Below are positions 26,315 to 34,373 of a DNA stretch of 64,000 nt, piece after piece; the stretch's first letter is position 1; the number at the start of each line of letters is the position of its first letter. The stretch spans positions 1 to 64,000 of the forward strand of contig CAJMPY010000012.1 in NCBI GenBank assembly GCA_905215385.1. The letters run 5' to 3'. Made by a program: the position numbers and the translations under genes. This stretch comes from an uncultured bacterium. GTDB taxonomy: Bacteria; Actinomycetota; Coriobacteriia; Coriobacteriales; Coriobacteriaceae. The notes below the pieces were generated by a model that searched no databases, was not told the origin of the DNA, and saw only the letters and a list, made by a program, of their open reading frames with translations.

Positions 26315-27127
26315 ATGATTGGGTTGGCAATAATGGCCTGGTTGACCGTGCTGATTTGCTACGGCGGCAACTGGGTTCTCGGTCAGTGCATGATCGAGCG
26401 TCCTCTCGTGGTAGGTCTCGTTGCGGGCCTCCTGATGGGCGACGTCAAGACCGGTGTCATCATCGGTGCCTCTCTCGAGGCGATCTTCATGGGCGCGGTT
26501 AACATCGGTGGCGCTATCTCCGCCGAGCCCGTTACCGCGACCGCTCTCGCCGTCGCCTTCACCGTTGGCGCCGGCATCGACCAAGGTGCCGCCATCACGC
26601 TGGCCGTTCCCGTGGGCGTCGTCACCGCGTTCCTCTCGATCTTCATGAACAACGTGTTCCTCGCGTTCTTCGCCGCCACCTTTGACAAGATGGCCGCTGA
26701 GGGCAACGAGAAGGGTCTCGCGCTTCAGCACTTCGTTCTCTGGTTCGTTAAGTACGCCGCCTTTGGCCTCATCGCCTTCCTCGGCGTTTACCTCGGTGCC
26801 GAGCCCGTTGCCGCCATCGTTAACCAGATTCCGGCCAATGTCATGAACGGCCTCAACGCCGTGGGCGCCCTCCTGCCCGCCGTTGGTATGGCGCTCCTGC
26901 TCCAGATGCTGTGGAGCACCGAGCTTAGCATCTACTTCTTCCTGGGCTTCACGCTCTACCAGTACCTCGGTCTCCCGATGATCGCCATCGCGGTTCTCGG
27001 TGTCATCGTCGCGGTGGCCTCCGCCCTCCGCGACAAGGAGATCTTCGACCTCACCAAGAAGGGCGTGGCCGCCCAGGCCGTTTCCGGCGACTCTGTAACC
27101 AGCGACGAGGAGGATTTCTTCGCATGA
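26315..27127 (+). CDS. PTS mannose/fructose/sorbose family EIIC
   Basis: A 270-residue integral membrane subunit with several hydrophobic segments. GLVAGLLMGDVKTGVIIGASLEAIFMG near residues 28-55 and AEPVTATALAVAF match the mannose-family EIIC signature. With EIID it forms the translocation channel. The last four bases overlap the EIID start (ATGA), showing coupled translation. Confidence 0.92.
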   Translation: MIGLAIMAWLTVLICYGGNWVLGQCMIERPLVVGLVAGLLMGDVKTGVIIGASLEAIFMGAVNIGGAISAEPVTATALAVAFTVGAGIDQGAAITLAVPVGVVTAFLSIFMNNVFLAFFAATFDKMAAEGNEKGLALQHFVLWFVKYAAFGLIAFLGVYLGAEPVAAIVNQIPANVMNGLNAVGALLPAVGMALLLQMLWSTELSIYFFLGFTLYQYLGLPMIAIAVLGVIVAVASALRDKEIFDLTKKGVAAQAVSGDSVTSDEEDFFA

Positions 27128-27960
27128 GCAACCTGACTAAGAATGTGAGCCCTGAAGACAAGAAGATGCTCAACAGCATTTTCCTGCGCTCCTTCTCCGT
27201 GTTCGCCTCCTGCGCCGGCGGTTCCGTCAAGGCTGGCGCCGACGGCTGGCTGTACTCCGTCCAGCCCGCGCTTAACCGCTACTACGCCGATGACCCCGAG
27301 GCCCGTGCCGACGCCATGAAGCGTCACACGACTTGGTACAACATTACCCAGAACGTGGGCACGTTCGCCATGGGCCTCGTCGCCTCCATGGAGAGGGAGA
27401 ACTCGCAGCACGAAGACTTCGATACCGAGTCCATCGACGGTATCAAGGTCTCCCTCATGGGCCCGATGTCCGGTATCGGCGACGCAATCTTCTGGGGCGT
27501 CCTGCGTGTCATCGCCGCCGGCATTGGCATCAACCTCGCCATGAGCGGCTCGCCCCTCGGCGCCATCATGTTCCTGCTGATCTACAACATCCCGTCGATC
27601 CTCTGCCGTTACTTCTTGACCTACCTCGGCTTCAACATGGGCACCAACTTCATCTCCGAGATGTACGAGGGCGGCCTCATGAAGCTCATCACCAAGGCCA
27701 CCTCCACGATCGGCCTCGTGATGATCGGCGCCATGACCGCGGCGAACGTCAAGTTCAACACGATCCTGTCCATCCCGGTTCAGGATTCTGACCCGGTCAT
27801 GATCCAGACCTACCTCGATTCCATCTTCAAGGGCCTCGTGCCCCTGGTCCTCACGCTCGTCGTCCTGTGGCTCCTGCGCAAGAAGAACGTCAACGTCAAC
27901 ATCATCCTGGTTGGCGTCATGGTTCTCGCGCTCGTCCTCGGCCTCGTGGGCATCGTGTAA
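27124..27960 (+). CDS. PTS mannose/fructose/sorbose family EIID
   Basis: A 278-residue integral membrane subunit. LRSFSVFASCAGGSVKAGADGWLYS near residues 18-42, HTTWYNITQNVG and SLMGPMSGIGDAIFWG are characteristic EIID blocks. It starts inside the end of the EIIC gene. Together with the preceding three genes it gives a complete four-component PTS transporter. Confidence 0.92.
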   Translation: MSNLTKNVSPEDKKMLNSIFLRSFSVFASCAGGSVKAGADGWLYSVQPALNRYYADDPEARADAMKRHTTWYNITQNVGTFAMGLVASMERENSQHEDFDTESIDGIKVSLMGPMSGIGDAIFWGVLRVIAAGIGINLAMSGSPLGAIMFLLIYNIPSILCRYFLTYLGFNMGTNFISEMYEGGLMKLITKATSTIGLVMIGAMTAANVKFNTILSIPVQDSDPVMIQTYLDSIFKGLVPLVLTLVVLWLLRKKNVNVNIILVGVMVLALVLGLVGIV

Positions 27961-28002
27961 GGCGGCTTTCGGATCATTAGAAGCTTGTCCAAGGCAATTC
28001 CC

Positions 28003-28039
28003 GGCGGCACGCGATCGAGGACATTCGACGCGTGCCGCC
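28003..28039 (+). other. Intercistronic stem-loop after the PTS genes
   Basis: Perfect 11-base arms GGCGGCACGCG (28003-28013) and CGCGTGCCGCC (28029-28039) flank a 15-base loop. No T run follows, so it is more likely an mRNA stabiliser or attenuator separating PTS expression from the downstream reductase and hydrolase genes than a strong terminator. Confidence 0.55.
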
Positions 28040-28057
28040 CCATTATAAGGAGAGAAC

Positions 28058-29002
28058 ATGCGCTACACGCACCTCAAGAACTCCGACGTCGACGTCTCCC
28101 AGCTTGCTGTGGGCACCTGGGCGATCGGCGGCGACTCCTTTGGTGAGAACGATGACGCCGCCAGCATGTCCGCCATCCGCACCATGCTCGATCACGGCGT
28201 CAACCTCATCGACACCGCGCCGTGCTATGGCAACGGCACGTCCGAGAAGGTCGTCGGCAACGCGCTCAGGGGCGTCGACAGAGAGAGCTACCTGCTCTCG
28301 ACCAAGGTTGGCCTGATCACCAGCGCCGCCGGCTATGACCGCGACTCTTCGTTCAAGAACATCATGAGGGAGGTCGAGAGCTCGCTGCGCAACCTCCGCA
28401 CCGACTACATCGACTTCTACTTCGTGCACTGGCCCGACGCCAAGACCCCGTTCTCCGAGACGATGTGCGCCCTCCAGCTCCTCAAGGAGCAGGGCAAGAT
28501 TCGCCACATCGGCGTCTCCAACTTCACGACCGAGATGATCGAGGAGTGCGAGAAGGTCGCTCAGATCGACGTCCAGCAGCCGCCCTATTCCATGGTCGAC
28601 CGCTCCTCCGAGGACCTCATCAAGTGGGGTTACGAGCGTGGCATCGACTCCTTCACCTATGGCTCCCTTGGCGCAGGCATCCTGTCGGGCAAGTTCCGCG
28701 AGCTGCCGAAGTTCGAGGAGGGCGATGTTCGCGGCGGCTTCTACGACTACTTCCAGGAGCCCAAGTTCTCGCGCGTCCAGGAGCTGCTCAAGGTCATGGA
28801 CGAGATCGCCGAGGCTCATGACAAGCCCGTGGCACAGGTCGCCGTGAACTGGAGCACCCAGAAGGAGTACGTGGGCACTGCGCTCGTTGGAGTGCGCACG
28901 GACGCCCACGCGATTCAGAACTGTGAGACGTTCGAGTGGGAGCTTTCCGCCGATGAGATGGCCAAGCTTGACGCCAAGCTTGACGAGCTGAAGATCGGCT
29001 AG
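28058..29002 (+). CDS. Aldo/keto reductase
   Basis: A 314-residue NADPH-dependent reductase of the AKR superfamily. The catalytic tetrad is visible: Asp and Tyr in LIDTAPCYGNGTSEKVVGNAL (about residues 49-55), Lys in LLSTKVGL and His in DFYFVHWPD. A ribosome-binding site (AAGGAGAG) precedes the ATG. It follows the PTS genes after a stem-loop and precedes the hydrolase by two bases. In this island it could reduce the aldehyde released by the class II aldolase, or interconvert a keto sugar before cleavage. Confidence 0.85.
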   Translation: MRYTHLKNSDVDVSQLAVGTWAIGGDSFGENDDAASMSAIRTMLDHGVNLIDTAPCYGNGTSEKVVGNALRGVDRESYLLSTKVGLITSAAGYDRDSSFKNIMREVESSLRNLRTDYIDFYFVHWPDAKTPFSETMCALQLLKEQGKIRHIGVSNFTTEMIEECEKVAQIDVQQPPYSMVDRSSEDLIKWGYERGIDSFTYGSLGAGILSGKFRELPKFEEGDVRGGFYDYFQEPKFSRVQELLKVMDEIAEAHDKPVAQVAVNWSTQKEYVGTALVGVRTDAHAIQNCETFEWELSADEMAKLDAKLDELKIG

Positions 29003-29004
29003 CC

Positions 29005-30084
29005 ATGGGCACCGAGGAGAGGAAGTACCCCACTTCCGAGCTTGAAGTGCTTGAGCGTGGATCTAGGGAGGTCGTGGAGCCCAACGGGCTGAAGCTCCTG
29101 CTGAAGCCCGTGCCGGGAGACGAGCGCGAGCACGTGCTCGATCCGCGCGTCTACGCGCGCGCCCATGCGAAGCTCGCCGCCGGCCCGGCGCCGGCGGGGC
29201 CGGTGGACGTGATCGCGTGGCGTTCCGCTCCCAACAAGGAGACCCATGTCGTGAGGGGCTCGAACGTCGCCAAGAAGACCGTCGTCATGAACTTTGGCAA
29301 CAGGGGCATTCCCCTGCACGTCTTCACGCCCGAGGGCCACGAGAGCGGCTCCGCCGCGCTCGTGTTCATCCACGGCGGCGGCTTCATGGTGGGCAACATT
29401 GGCCAGTACGAGAACTGCCTGCGCGACATCGCTGAGCGAACGGGCTGCGTCGCGATCTACCCGGAGTACCGCCTGTCTCCCGAGACGATGTTCCCCGGTG
29501 GTGTCGAGGACTGCGTGAAGACGCTCGACTGGCTTGTCGAGCATGCGGATGAGCTGGGTGTCGACGCGACGCGGGTCGCCGTGGCTGGCGACTCCGCGGG
29601 CGGAAGCCTGACCAATGCCGTCGTCCTCGACGGGTCCCATGCGGACAGGATACAGCTCGTGGCCGAGCTGTATCCGCTCGTCGACGGCGGCCCTGTTCCG
29701 GAGGAATGGTCCTATGACCTCTATGAGATCGTGAACGACCAGAGGGCCGAGGCTCTGAGCAGGGTGGATCGCATCCGCAACGCCAACGACGACCTGCCAA
29801 TGATGTATACCAACGGCAATGCGGAGGAGATGCTCGACCCGAGGGTGTCTGCCCTGTTCGCGGAGGACGTGAGCGCGTTCCCCCGCACGGTCATCATCTC
29901 TTCCGAGTATGACTACCTGCGCTATCAGGACGAGCTATTCGCGAAGAGGCTGCAGGATGCGGGCGTTGACGTCACCGCGATTCGCTATCGCGGCTGCGAC
30001 CACGGCTTCTTCGAGATGTACGGCGTGATGCCTCAGGCTGAGGACGTCTGCCGCGTCATCTCCGAGGAGCTTGCGAAGATCTAG
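29005..30084 (+). CDS. Alpha/beta hydrolase of the hormone-sensitive-lipase/acetyl-esterase type
   Basis: A 359-residue esterase. FIHGGGFMVGN (HGGG oxyanion motif) lies near residue 125 and GDSAGGSLTN near 195 gives the nucleophile Ser. A late Asp precedes DHGFFEM near residue 335, which supplies the catalytic His. The first 90 residues lack a signal peptide and are probably a cap. Translation is likely coupled to the reductase, two bases upstream. A role in removing acetyl or other acyl groups from the imported sugar is plausible but inferred. A terminator hairpin follows. Confidence 0.82.
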   Translation: MGTEERKYPTSELEVLERGSREVVEPNGLKLLLKPVPGDEREHVLDPRVYARAHAKLAAGPAPAGPVDVIAWRSAPNKETHVVRGSNVAKKTVVMNFGNRGIPLHVFTPEGHESGSAALVFIHGGGFMVGNIGQYENCLRDIAERTGCVAIYPEYRLSPETMFPGGVEDCVKTLDWLVEHADELGVDATRVAVAGDSAGGSLTNAVVLDGSHADRIQLVAELYPLVDGGPVPEEWSYDLYEIVNDQRAEALSRVDRIRNANDDLPMMYTNGNAEEMLDPRVSALFAEDVSAFPRTVIISSEYDYLRYQDELFAKRLQDAGVDVTAIRYRGCDHGFFEMYGVMPQAEDVCRVISEELAKI

Positions 30085-30117
30085 GGGCTCGTCGCGGCGG
30101 CCTCCTGGACGAGTGAC

Positions 30118-30156
30118 GGTCCGGCGGGATGCTAGGTGCGTCCCGCCGGACCTTTG
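30118..30156 (+). terminator. Terminator of the catabolic operon
   Basis: Arms GGTCCGGCGGGA (30118-30129) and TCCCGCCGGACC (30141-30152) pair perfectly and are followed by TTTG. It closes the island operon. Confidence 0.75.
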
Positions 30157-30257
30157 CGTTGACGGGCGCGTGCCGCTTGCCGGAGGGCGTGTGTGGGGTT
30201 CGCTTCGGCGGTGCCGGATTGACCGGGAGATGCGTTTACCGCCGCTTTTCCAAGTGA

Positions 30258-30527
30258 GCCCAGCAAGCAAATCGCGAGCTGAGTCCCAAGGGCATTGACA
30301 AGGGCGTGGGCGTGGTGCGAGCGCTTGAGTATCTGGGGCGCGCCGGCAACGCGCGCACCTTTGGCTTTGGCGATTCGGGCAACGACCTGGGCATGCTTGC
30401 CGCCGTCGAGACGGCTGTTGCCATGGGTAACGCCATGCCCGAGGTCAAGGCAGTCGCCGACTACGTGACCGACGTCGTCGCACGCGACGGCACCGTCACC
30501 GCCATGCGCCACTTTGGGTTGATCTAA
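30258..30527 (+). pseudogene. 3' remnant of a Cof-type HAD phosphatase gene
   Basis: From 30258 the frame encodes about 89 residues of a HAD C-terminal part: LSPKGIDKGVGVVRALEYLG holds the motif III Lys, and FGFGDSGNDLGMLAA is motif IV. An in-frame TGA at 30255-30257 and the absence of the DxDGT motif and cap show that the 5' two-thirds is missing. It is not part of the HAD gene at 21084-21911, which is complete and on the other strand. Loss of the front part at the right edge of the catabolic island suggests that insertion of the island truncated the gene. Confidence 0.75.
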
Positions 30528-30719
30528 TTATTTCGCCGTTCGGACGATTTTCGATCTGCAACTCACTGGATTCACATGCTCAATCGATTTATCAATTCAA
30601 ACGCTAAGGCGTTTATACCGTTCGCCGAGAAGATAAAAAGCCGCAGTTCACGCCTTGATAAACGTAGATAAAGTGTTTAGCAGTTCCACGCCCGTATGCT
30701 AACGAAAGGAATCAGGCAG

Positions 30720-31424
30720 ATGGCAATCAAGGTGTTCGCTGACGGTGCAAACCTCGAGGGTATGCTCGACATGTACGAGAACGGCAACGTTCAGGGTTTC
30801 ACGACCAACCCGTCCCTTATGAAGAAGGGCGGCGTGACGGATTACCGTGCGTTTGCCAAGGAGGTTCTGGCCCACATCACTGATGCGTCCGTTTCGTTTG
30901 AGGTCTTTGCCGACGACGTCGAGACCATGGAGGTCGAGGCCCGCGAGATCGCTACCTGGGCCGAGAACGTCTACGTCAAGATTCCGTGCGTGACCACCAA
31001 GGGCGAGTCCGCCGCCGAGCTGGTGCGCAAGCTTTCCGCCGACGGCATCAAGGTCAACGTCACCACCATCTTTACGCCCGCGCAGGTTGACGAGATGGTC
31101 GACGCTGTCGACGCCGAGACGCCGTCTATCATCTCGCTCTTTGCCGGCCGTATCGCCGACACGGGTGTCGATCCCATTCCGTTTATGACAGAGTCGGTCA
31201 AGAAGGCCGCCGCCAAGCCCAACTGCGAGGTTCTGTGGGCGTCCACGCGCGAGCTTATCAACATTTACCAGGCCGAAGCCTGTGGTTGCCAGATCATTAC
31301 GGTGCCCAACAGCATCCTGGCCAAGCGTAAGAACATCGGCCGTGATCCGTACGAGGTCTCGCTCGACACCGTGCGCGGTTTTGCTAAAGATATCGCCGCT
31401 CTGGGCTTCCATATTCTGCCGTAA
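30720..31424 (+). CDS. Transaldolase-like fructose-6-phosphate aldolase (FSA/TalC family)
   Basis: A 234-residue aldolase of the small transaldolase group. FTTNPSLMKKGG near residue 27, YVKIPCVT with the Schiff-base Lys87, and GCQIITVPN near residue 188 are family blocks. FSA cleaves or forms fructose 6-phosphate from dihydroxyacetone and glyceraldehyde 3-phosphate, whereas TalC/MipB enzymes do transaldolase chemistry; the sequence alone does not decide. The ATG at 30720 has AAAGGAA upstream. The last codons (GFHILP) are repeated at 31560-31578 beyond a palindrome, so the 3' end of the gene was partly duplicated. Confidence 0.85.
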   Translation: MAIKVFADGANLEGMLDMYENGNVQGFTTNPSLMKKGGVTDYRAFAKEVLAHITDASVSFEVFADDVETMEVEAREIATWAENVYVKIPCVTTKGESAAELVRKLSADGIKVNVTTIFTPAQVDEMVDAVDAETPSIISLFAGRIADTGVDPIPFMTESVKKAAAKPNCEVLWASTRELINIYQAEACGCQIITVPNSILAKRKNIGRDPYEVSLDTVRGFAKDIAALGFHILP

Positions 31425-31578
31425 CGCGAACACTGACTACGCCGCGGGCTGCTCGCCCCGGCCTTTCCTTTCCCTATCGCTCACGCGCTTCGCGAGGGTC
31501 GCGCTAGGCAAAGGAAAGGCCGGGGCTGCCGACACGAACTTGCCGGTAGGTTGGTGATAGGCTTCCATATCCTGCCGT
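31404..31578. repeat. 19-bp direct repeat flanking a palindrome at the end of the aldolase gene
   Basis: GGCTTCCATATTCTGCCGT (31404-31422) recurs at 31560-31578 with one mismatch. Between the copies is a palindrome with 23-base arms at 31455-31477 and 31504-31526. The copies flank the palindrome like a target-site duplication, or reflect a short tandem duplication of the gene end. Confidence 0.7.
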
Positions 31579-31585
31579 GGACAAA

Positions 31586-31792
31586 GGTACCCCCGCCTGC
31601 GCCGTGCAAAATTGAGAGTATTCAGCAAGGTAAAGGCTTTTACCAGCTGGGTGAAGCATGGAACAGCCCCCGTTTTGGCTCTGATGACGCTAAAACGGGG
31701 GCTGTTTCTTGCTTTTTCGTCTCTGAGGGGCATCCGGACGGTGGAATTTGCAGAATACTCGCGATTTTGCACGTCGCGAGAGGGGGGACCCT
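31586..31792. repeat. Nested long palindrome with terminator core
   Basis: The core arms AACAGCCCCCGTTTT (31662-31676) and AAAACGGGGGCTGTT (31692-31706) can act as a terminator. Middle arms at 31604-31623 and 31753-31772 (GTGCAAAATT...GAGTATTC type) pair with a few mismatches, and outer GGTACCCCC/GGGGGGACC ends extend it to about 205 bases. It lies between convergent genes (aldolase and tex). No gene was recognised in it. Confidence 0.7.
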
Positions 31793-31804
31793 TGCTTTGG
31801 CGGT

Positions 31805-33952
31805 TTACTTCCCCTGCACCATGGTGAGGGAGATTTTCTTGCGGTCGCGATCGACCTTTTCGACCCACACCTTGACCGTGTCACCGACGCGCACCACGTC
31901 GCTCGGGTGCTTGACGAAGCGGTTGGCGAGCTTGGAGATGTGCACGAGGCCGTCCTGGTGCACGCCCACGTCGACGAAGGCGCCAAAGTCCACAACGTTG
32001 CGCACCGTGCCCTTGAGTTCCATGCCGGGCTCCAGGTCGTCGATCGAAAGCGCCGAGCGGCTAAAGACTACCTCGGGCGCGTCGTCGCGCGGGTCGCGAC
32101 CGGGCTTCTTGAGCTCGTTGACGATGTCGATGAGCGTGAGGGTGCCGCAGTCCAGGTCGCTTGCCAGCGCCGAGATGCTGCCCAGGCGGCGCTCGATATC
32201 GGGCACGCCGCCGCGGCTGAGCTCGCTTGCCGCAACGCCGGCGCGCTCCAGGACGGCCGTGGCCACCTCGTAGCTCTCGGGGTGGACGCTTGTCGCGTCG
32301 AGCGGGTTCTTGCCGCCGCTGATGCGCAGGAAGCCCGCGGCGTTGAGGTATGCCTTGGGTCCCAGCTTGGGGGCCTTCTTGAGCTGGCGGCGATCGGTAA
32401 AGGCCCCGTTTTTCTCGCGGTAGGCCACGATGTTTTTGGCTACGCTCGGCGTAATGCCCGACACGTAGCCCAGCAGGCTTGCGCTCGCGGTGTTGACGTC
32501 GACGCCCACACGGTTGACGACGTCTTCCACCACGTGGCCCAAGGTGCGCGAAAGCTCGGCCTGGTCAAGGTCGTGCTGGTACTGGCCAACGCCGATGGAC
32601 TGGGGCGGAATCTTGACGAGCTCTGCCAGCGGGTCTTGCAGACGGCGGCCCAGGCTCATGGCGCCACGTACGGTGACGTCCAGGTCGGGATATTCCTGGC
32701 TGGCGAGCTCGGAGGCGGAGTACACCGACGCGCCGGCCTCGTTGACGATGGTGTAGCGAAGGCTGGGTGCCTGCTCGGCAATAAACTCCGAGACGACTTC
32801 CTCGGTCTCGCGGCTGGCGGTGCCGTTGCCGATGACGATGGTGTTGACGCCGTCCTTCTTGACGAGGCGGGCGAGCTCGCGCTTGGTGCCGGCGACGTCG
32901 TGGCGCGGCTTGGTGGGATAGACCACGCCGTGGTCGAGTAGCTTGCCGGTCTCGTCCATGACGGCGACCTTGCAGCCGGTGCGGTAGCCCGGGTCGAGAG
33001 CGAGCACGCGGGCGCCGCGCACGGGGCGTGCCGAGAGCAAGCCCTCGAGATTCTTGGCAAAGACGTTGATGGCCTCGGTCTGCGCACGAACGGTGAGTTT
33101 GGCGCGGGCCTCGCGCTCCAGCGAGGGGGCCATGAGGCGCTTGTAGCCATCGGCGATGGCGGCGTCAAAGACGGGAGCAAACACGCCCTGGCGACGGGGC
33201 CAGCGGCTGCCGAGGCGTGCCGTAGCGGCAGCGCCGTCGACGTTCACGCGCACGCGGAGCTTGCCCTCGCGCTCACCGCGGTCGATAGCCAGCACGCGGT
33301 GGTTGGGTATACGGCGCAGCGGCTCATCATAGCTGTAGTACGGCTCGTAGGGGGTCTTCTCGGCGGGGTCGGTGGCCTCGACGACGATGTCGGCGGTGTT
33401 TTGCGTAAAGGCGCGCAGGTCGGCGACGTTCTCGGGATCTTCGGCCACCGTCTCGGCCACGATGTCGGCGGCGCCGGCGAGCGCCTTTTCGGGCGTGTCG
33501 AAGCCGGCCTCCTCGTTGACGTAGTCCGCGGCGGCGTCGAGCGCGCTGCCCTTGGCCGAGGCCTGCATGATGATCATGTTGGCGAGCGGCTCCAGGCCGG
33601 CCTCGCGTGCCTTCTGCGCGCGGGTCATGCGCTTTTTGCGGTAGGGCTTGTAGAGGTCCTCGACACGCTGGAGCTGTGTGGCCTCGCGAATCTGTTGCTC
33701 GAGCTCGGGCGTGAGTTTGCCCTGGGCGCCGATGAGCAGAATGACGTCCTCTTTGCGCTGCTCAAGATTACGCAGGTAGGACAGGCGCTCGTCGAGCGCG
33801 CGCAGGGCGACATCGTCCATGCCGCCCGTGGCTTCCTTGCGGTAGCGCGAGATAAAGGGAATGGTGTTTCCCTCGTCGATGAGCTTGACGGCCGCCTCGA
33901 CGTTGGCGGCCTTAAGGTTGAGCTCGCGCGCGAGCTGGGCGATAAGATCCAT
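31805..33952 (-). CDS. tex: Tex family S1 RNA-binding transcription accessory protein
   Basis: A 715-residue cytoplasmic nucleic-acid-binding protein. The N-terminal helical region contains IPFISRYRKEATGGMDD near residue 35; the YqgF-like domain has LALDPGYRTGCKVAVMD near 330; helix-hairpin-helix motifs are in VNTASASLLGYVSGI and PEAYEVA-type segments; the C-terminal S1 domain has LEPGMELKGTVRNVVDFGAFVDVG near 640. The ATG at 33952 has AAGGAG five bases upstream. Tex influences transcription and RNA stability in other bacteria. It is monocistronic here. Confidence 0.93.
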   Translation of the reverse strand: MDLIAQLARELNLKAANVEAAVKLIDEGNTIPFISRYRKEATGGMDDVALRALDERLSYLRNLEQRKEDVILLIGAQGKLTPELEQQIREATQLQRVEDLYKPYRKKRMTRAQKAREAGLEPLANMIIMQASAKGSALDAAADYVNEEAGFDTPEKALAGAADIVAETVAEDPENVADLRAFTQNTADIVVEATDPAEKTPYEPYYSYDEPLRRIPNHRVLAIDRGEREGKLRVRVNVDGAAATARLGSRWPRRQGVFAPVFDAAIADGYKRLMAPSLEREARAKLTVRAQTEAINVFAKNLEGLLSARPVRGARVLALDPGYRTGCKVAVMDETGKLLDHGVVYPTKPRHDVAGTKRELARLVKKDGVNTIVIGNGTASRETEEVVSEFIAEQAPSLRYTIVNEAGASVYSASELASQEYPDLDVTVRGAMSLGRRLQDPLAELVKIPPQSIGVGQYQHDLDQAELSRTLGHVVEDVVNRVGVDVNTASASLLGYVSGITPSVAKNIVAYREKNGAFTDRRQLKKAPKLGPKAYLNAAGFLRISGGKNPLDATSVHPESYEVATAVLERAGVAASELSRGGVPDIERRLGSISALASDLDCGTLTLIDIVNELKKPGRDPRDDAPEVVFSRSALSIDDLEPGMELKGTVRNVVDFGAFVDVGVHQDGLVHISKLANRFVKHPSDVVRVGDTVKVWVEKVDRDRKKISLTMVQGK

Positions 33953-34042
33953 GAAACTCCTTGCGTTTAAGGTGCGTTTGCAGCACAGAGCTACCAAGGA
34001 TACCACCTGCCACTTCGCTCAAAAAAGACTGTTTTGGGGCCG

Positions 34043-34204
34043 CGCCACGAAAGCGGCCTATCTACTACGTTTGAACCGTATGGGCTGACCATGCCTGGGT
34101 TTTCCGAAGATTAGCAACTCGTCTACCTGCGGTTTTTATTTCGCGAAATTCGGTATGGTTGAGGGTGATCGGCTAAACGTAGTAGATAGGCCCATTTCGT
34201 GGCG
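34043..34204. repeat. Long palindrome, family P2 copy 1
   Basis: Arms 34043-34072 and 34175-34204 are 30-base reverse complements with two mismatches, including CCTATCTACTACGTTT and its complement. The interior holds CTACCTGCGGTTTT and a GCGAAATT...GGTTGAGGGTGA block, both shared with 43689-43843. Confidence 0.8.
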
Positions 34205-34269
34205 AACGAACCAAGCTGAGGCGCAAAAAGGCCTCCCGCCTCAGAAAAAACGTCAGCGAAGTAGCAAAA

Positions 34270-34301
34270 TGCCCCGCGGGCAGGAGGCTGCTCGCGGGGC
34301 A
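34270..34301 (-). terminator. Terminator of the SDR/MFS/Gfo operon
   Basis: TGCCCCGCG (34270-34278) pairs with CGCGGGGCA (34293-34301). On the minus strand a short T run (ATTTTGC) follows, ending the operon downstream of the Gfo/Idh gene. Confidence 0.75.
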
Positions 34302-34373
34302 AAGAAGAGGGGCTTGTTGGTGGCGGACCGAGGGACTCGGCATGGGGTTTCTGCCGCGGCCGCTCTTAAGGCA

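Larger units (their letters stand above)
33953..34373. other. Spacer with a covarying palindrome and terminators
   Basis: No gene was recognised. It holds the long palindrome 34043-34204, a CTGAGGCG/CGCCTCAG hairpin at 34213-34243, and the terminator of the Gfo/Idh gene at 34270-34301. Confidence 0.6.

Noticed and set aside
20706..30257. Prophage or integrative conjugative element
   Set aside because: No integrase, recombinase, conjugation or phage genes and no tRNA target were found. It is described only as a metabolic island.
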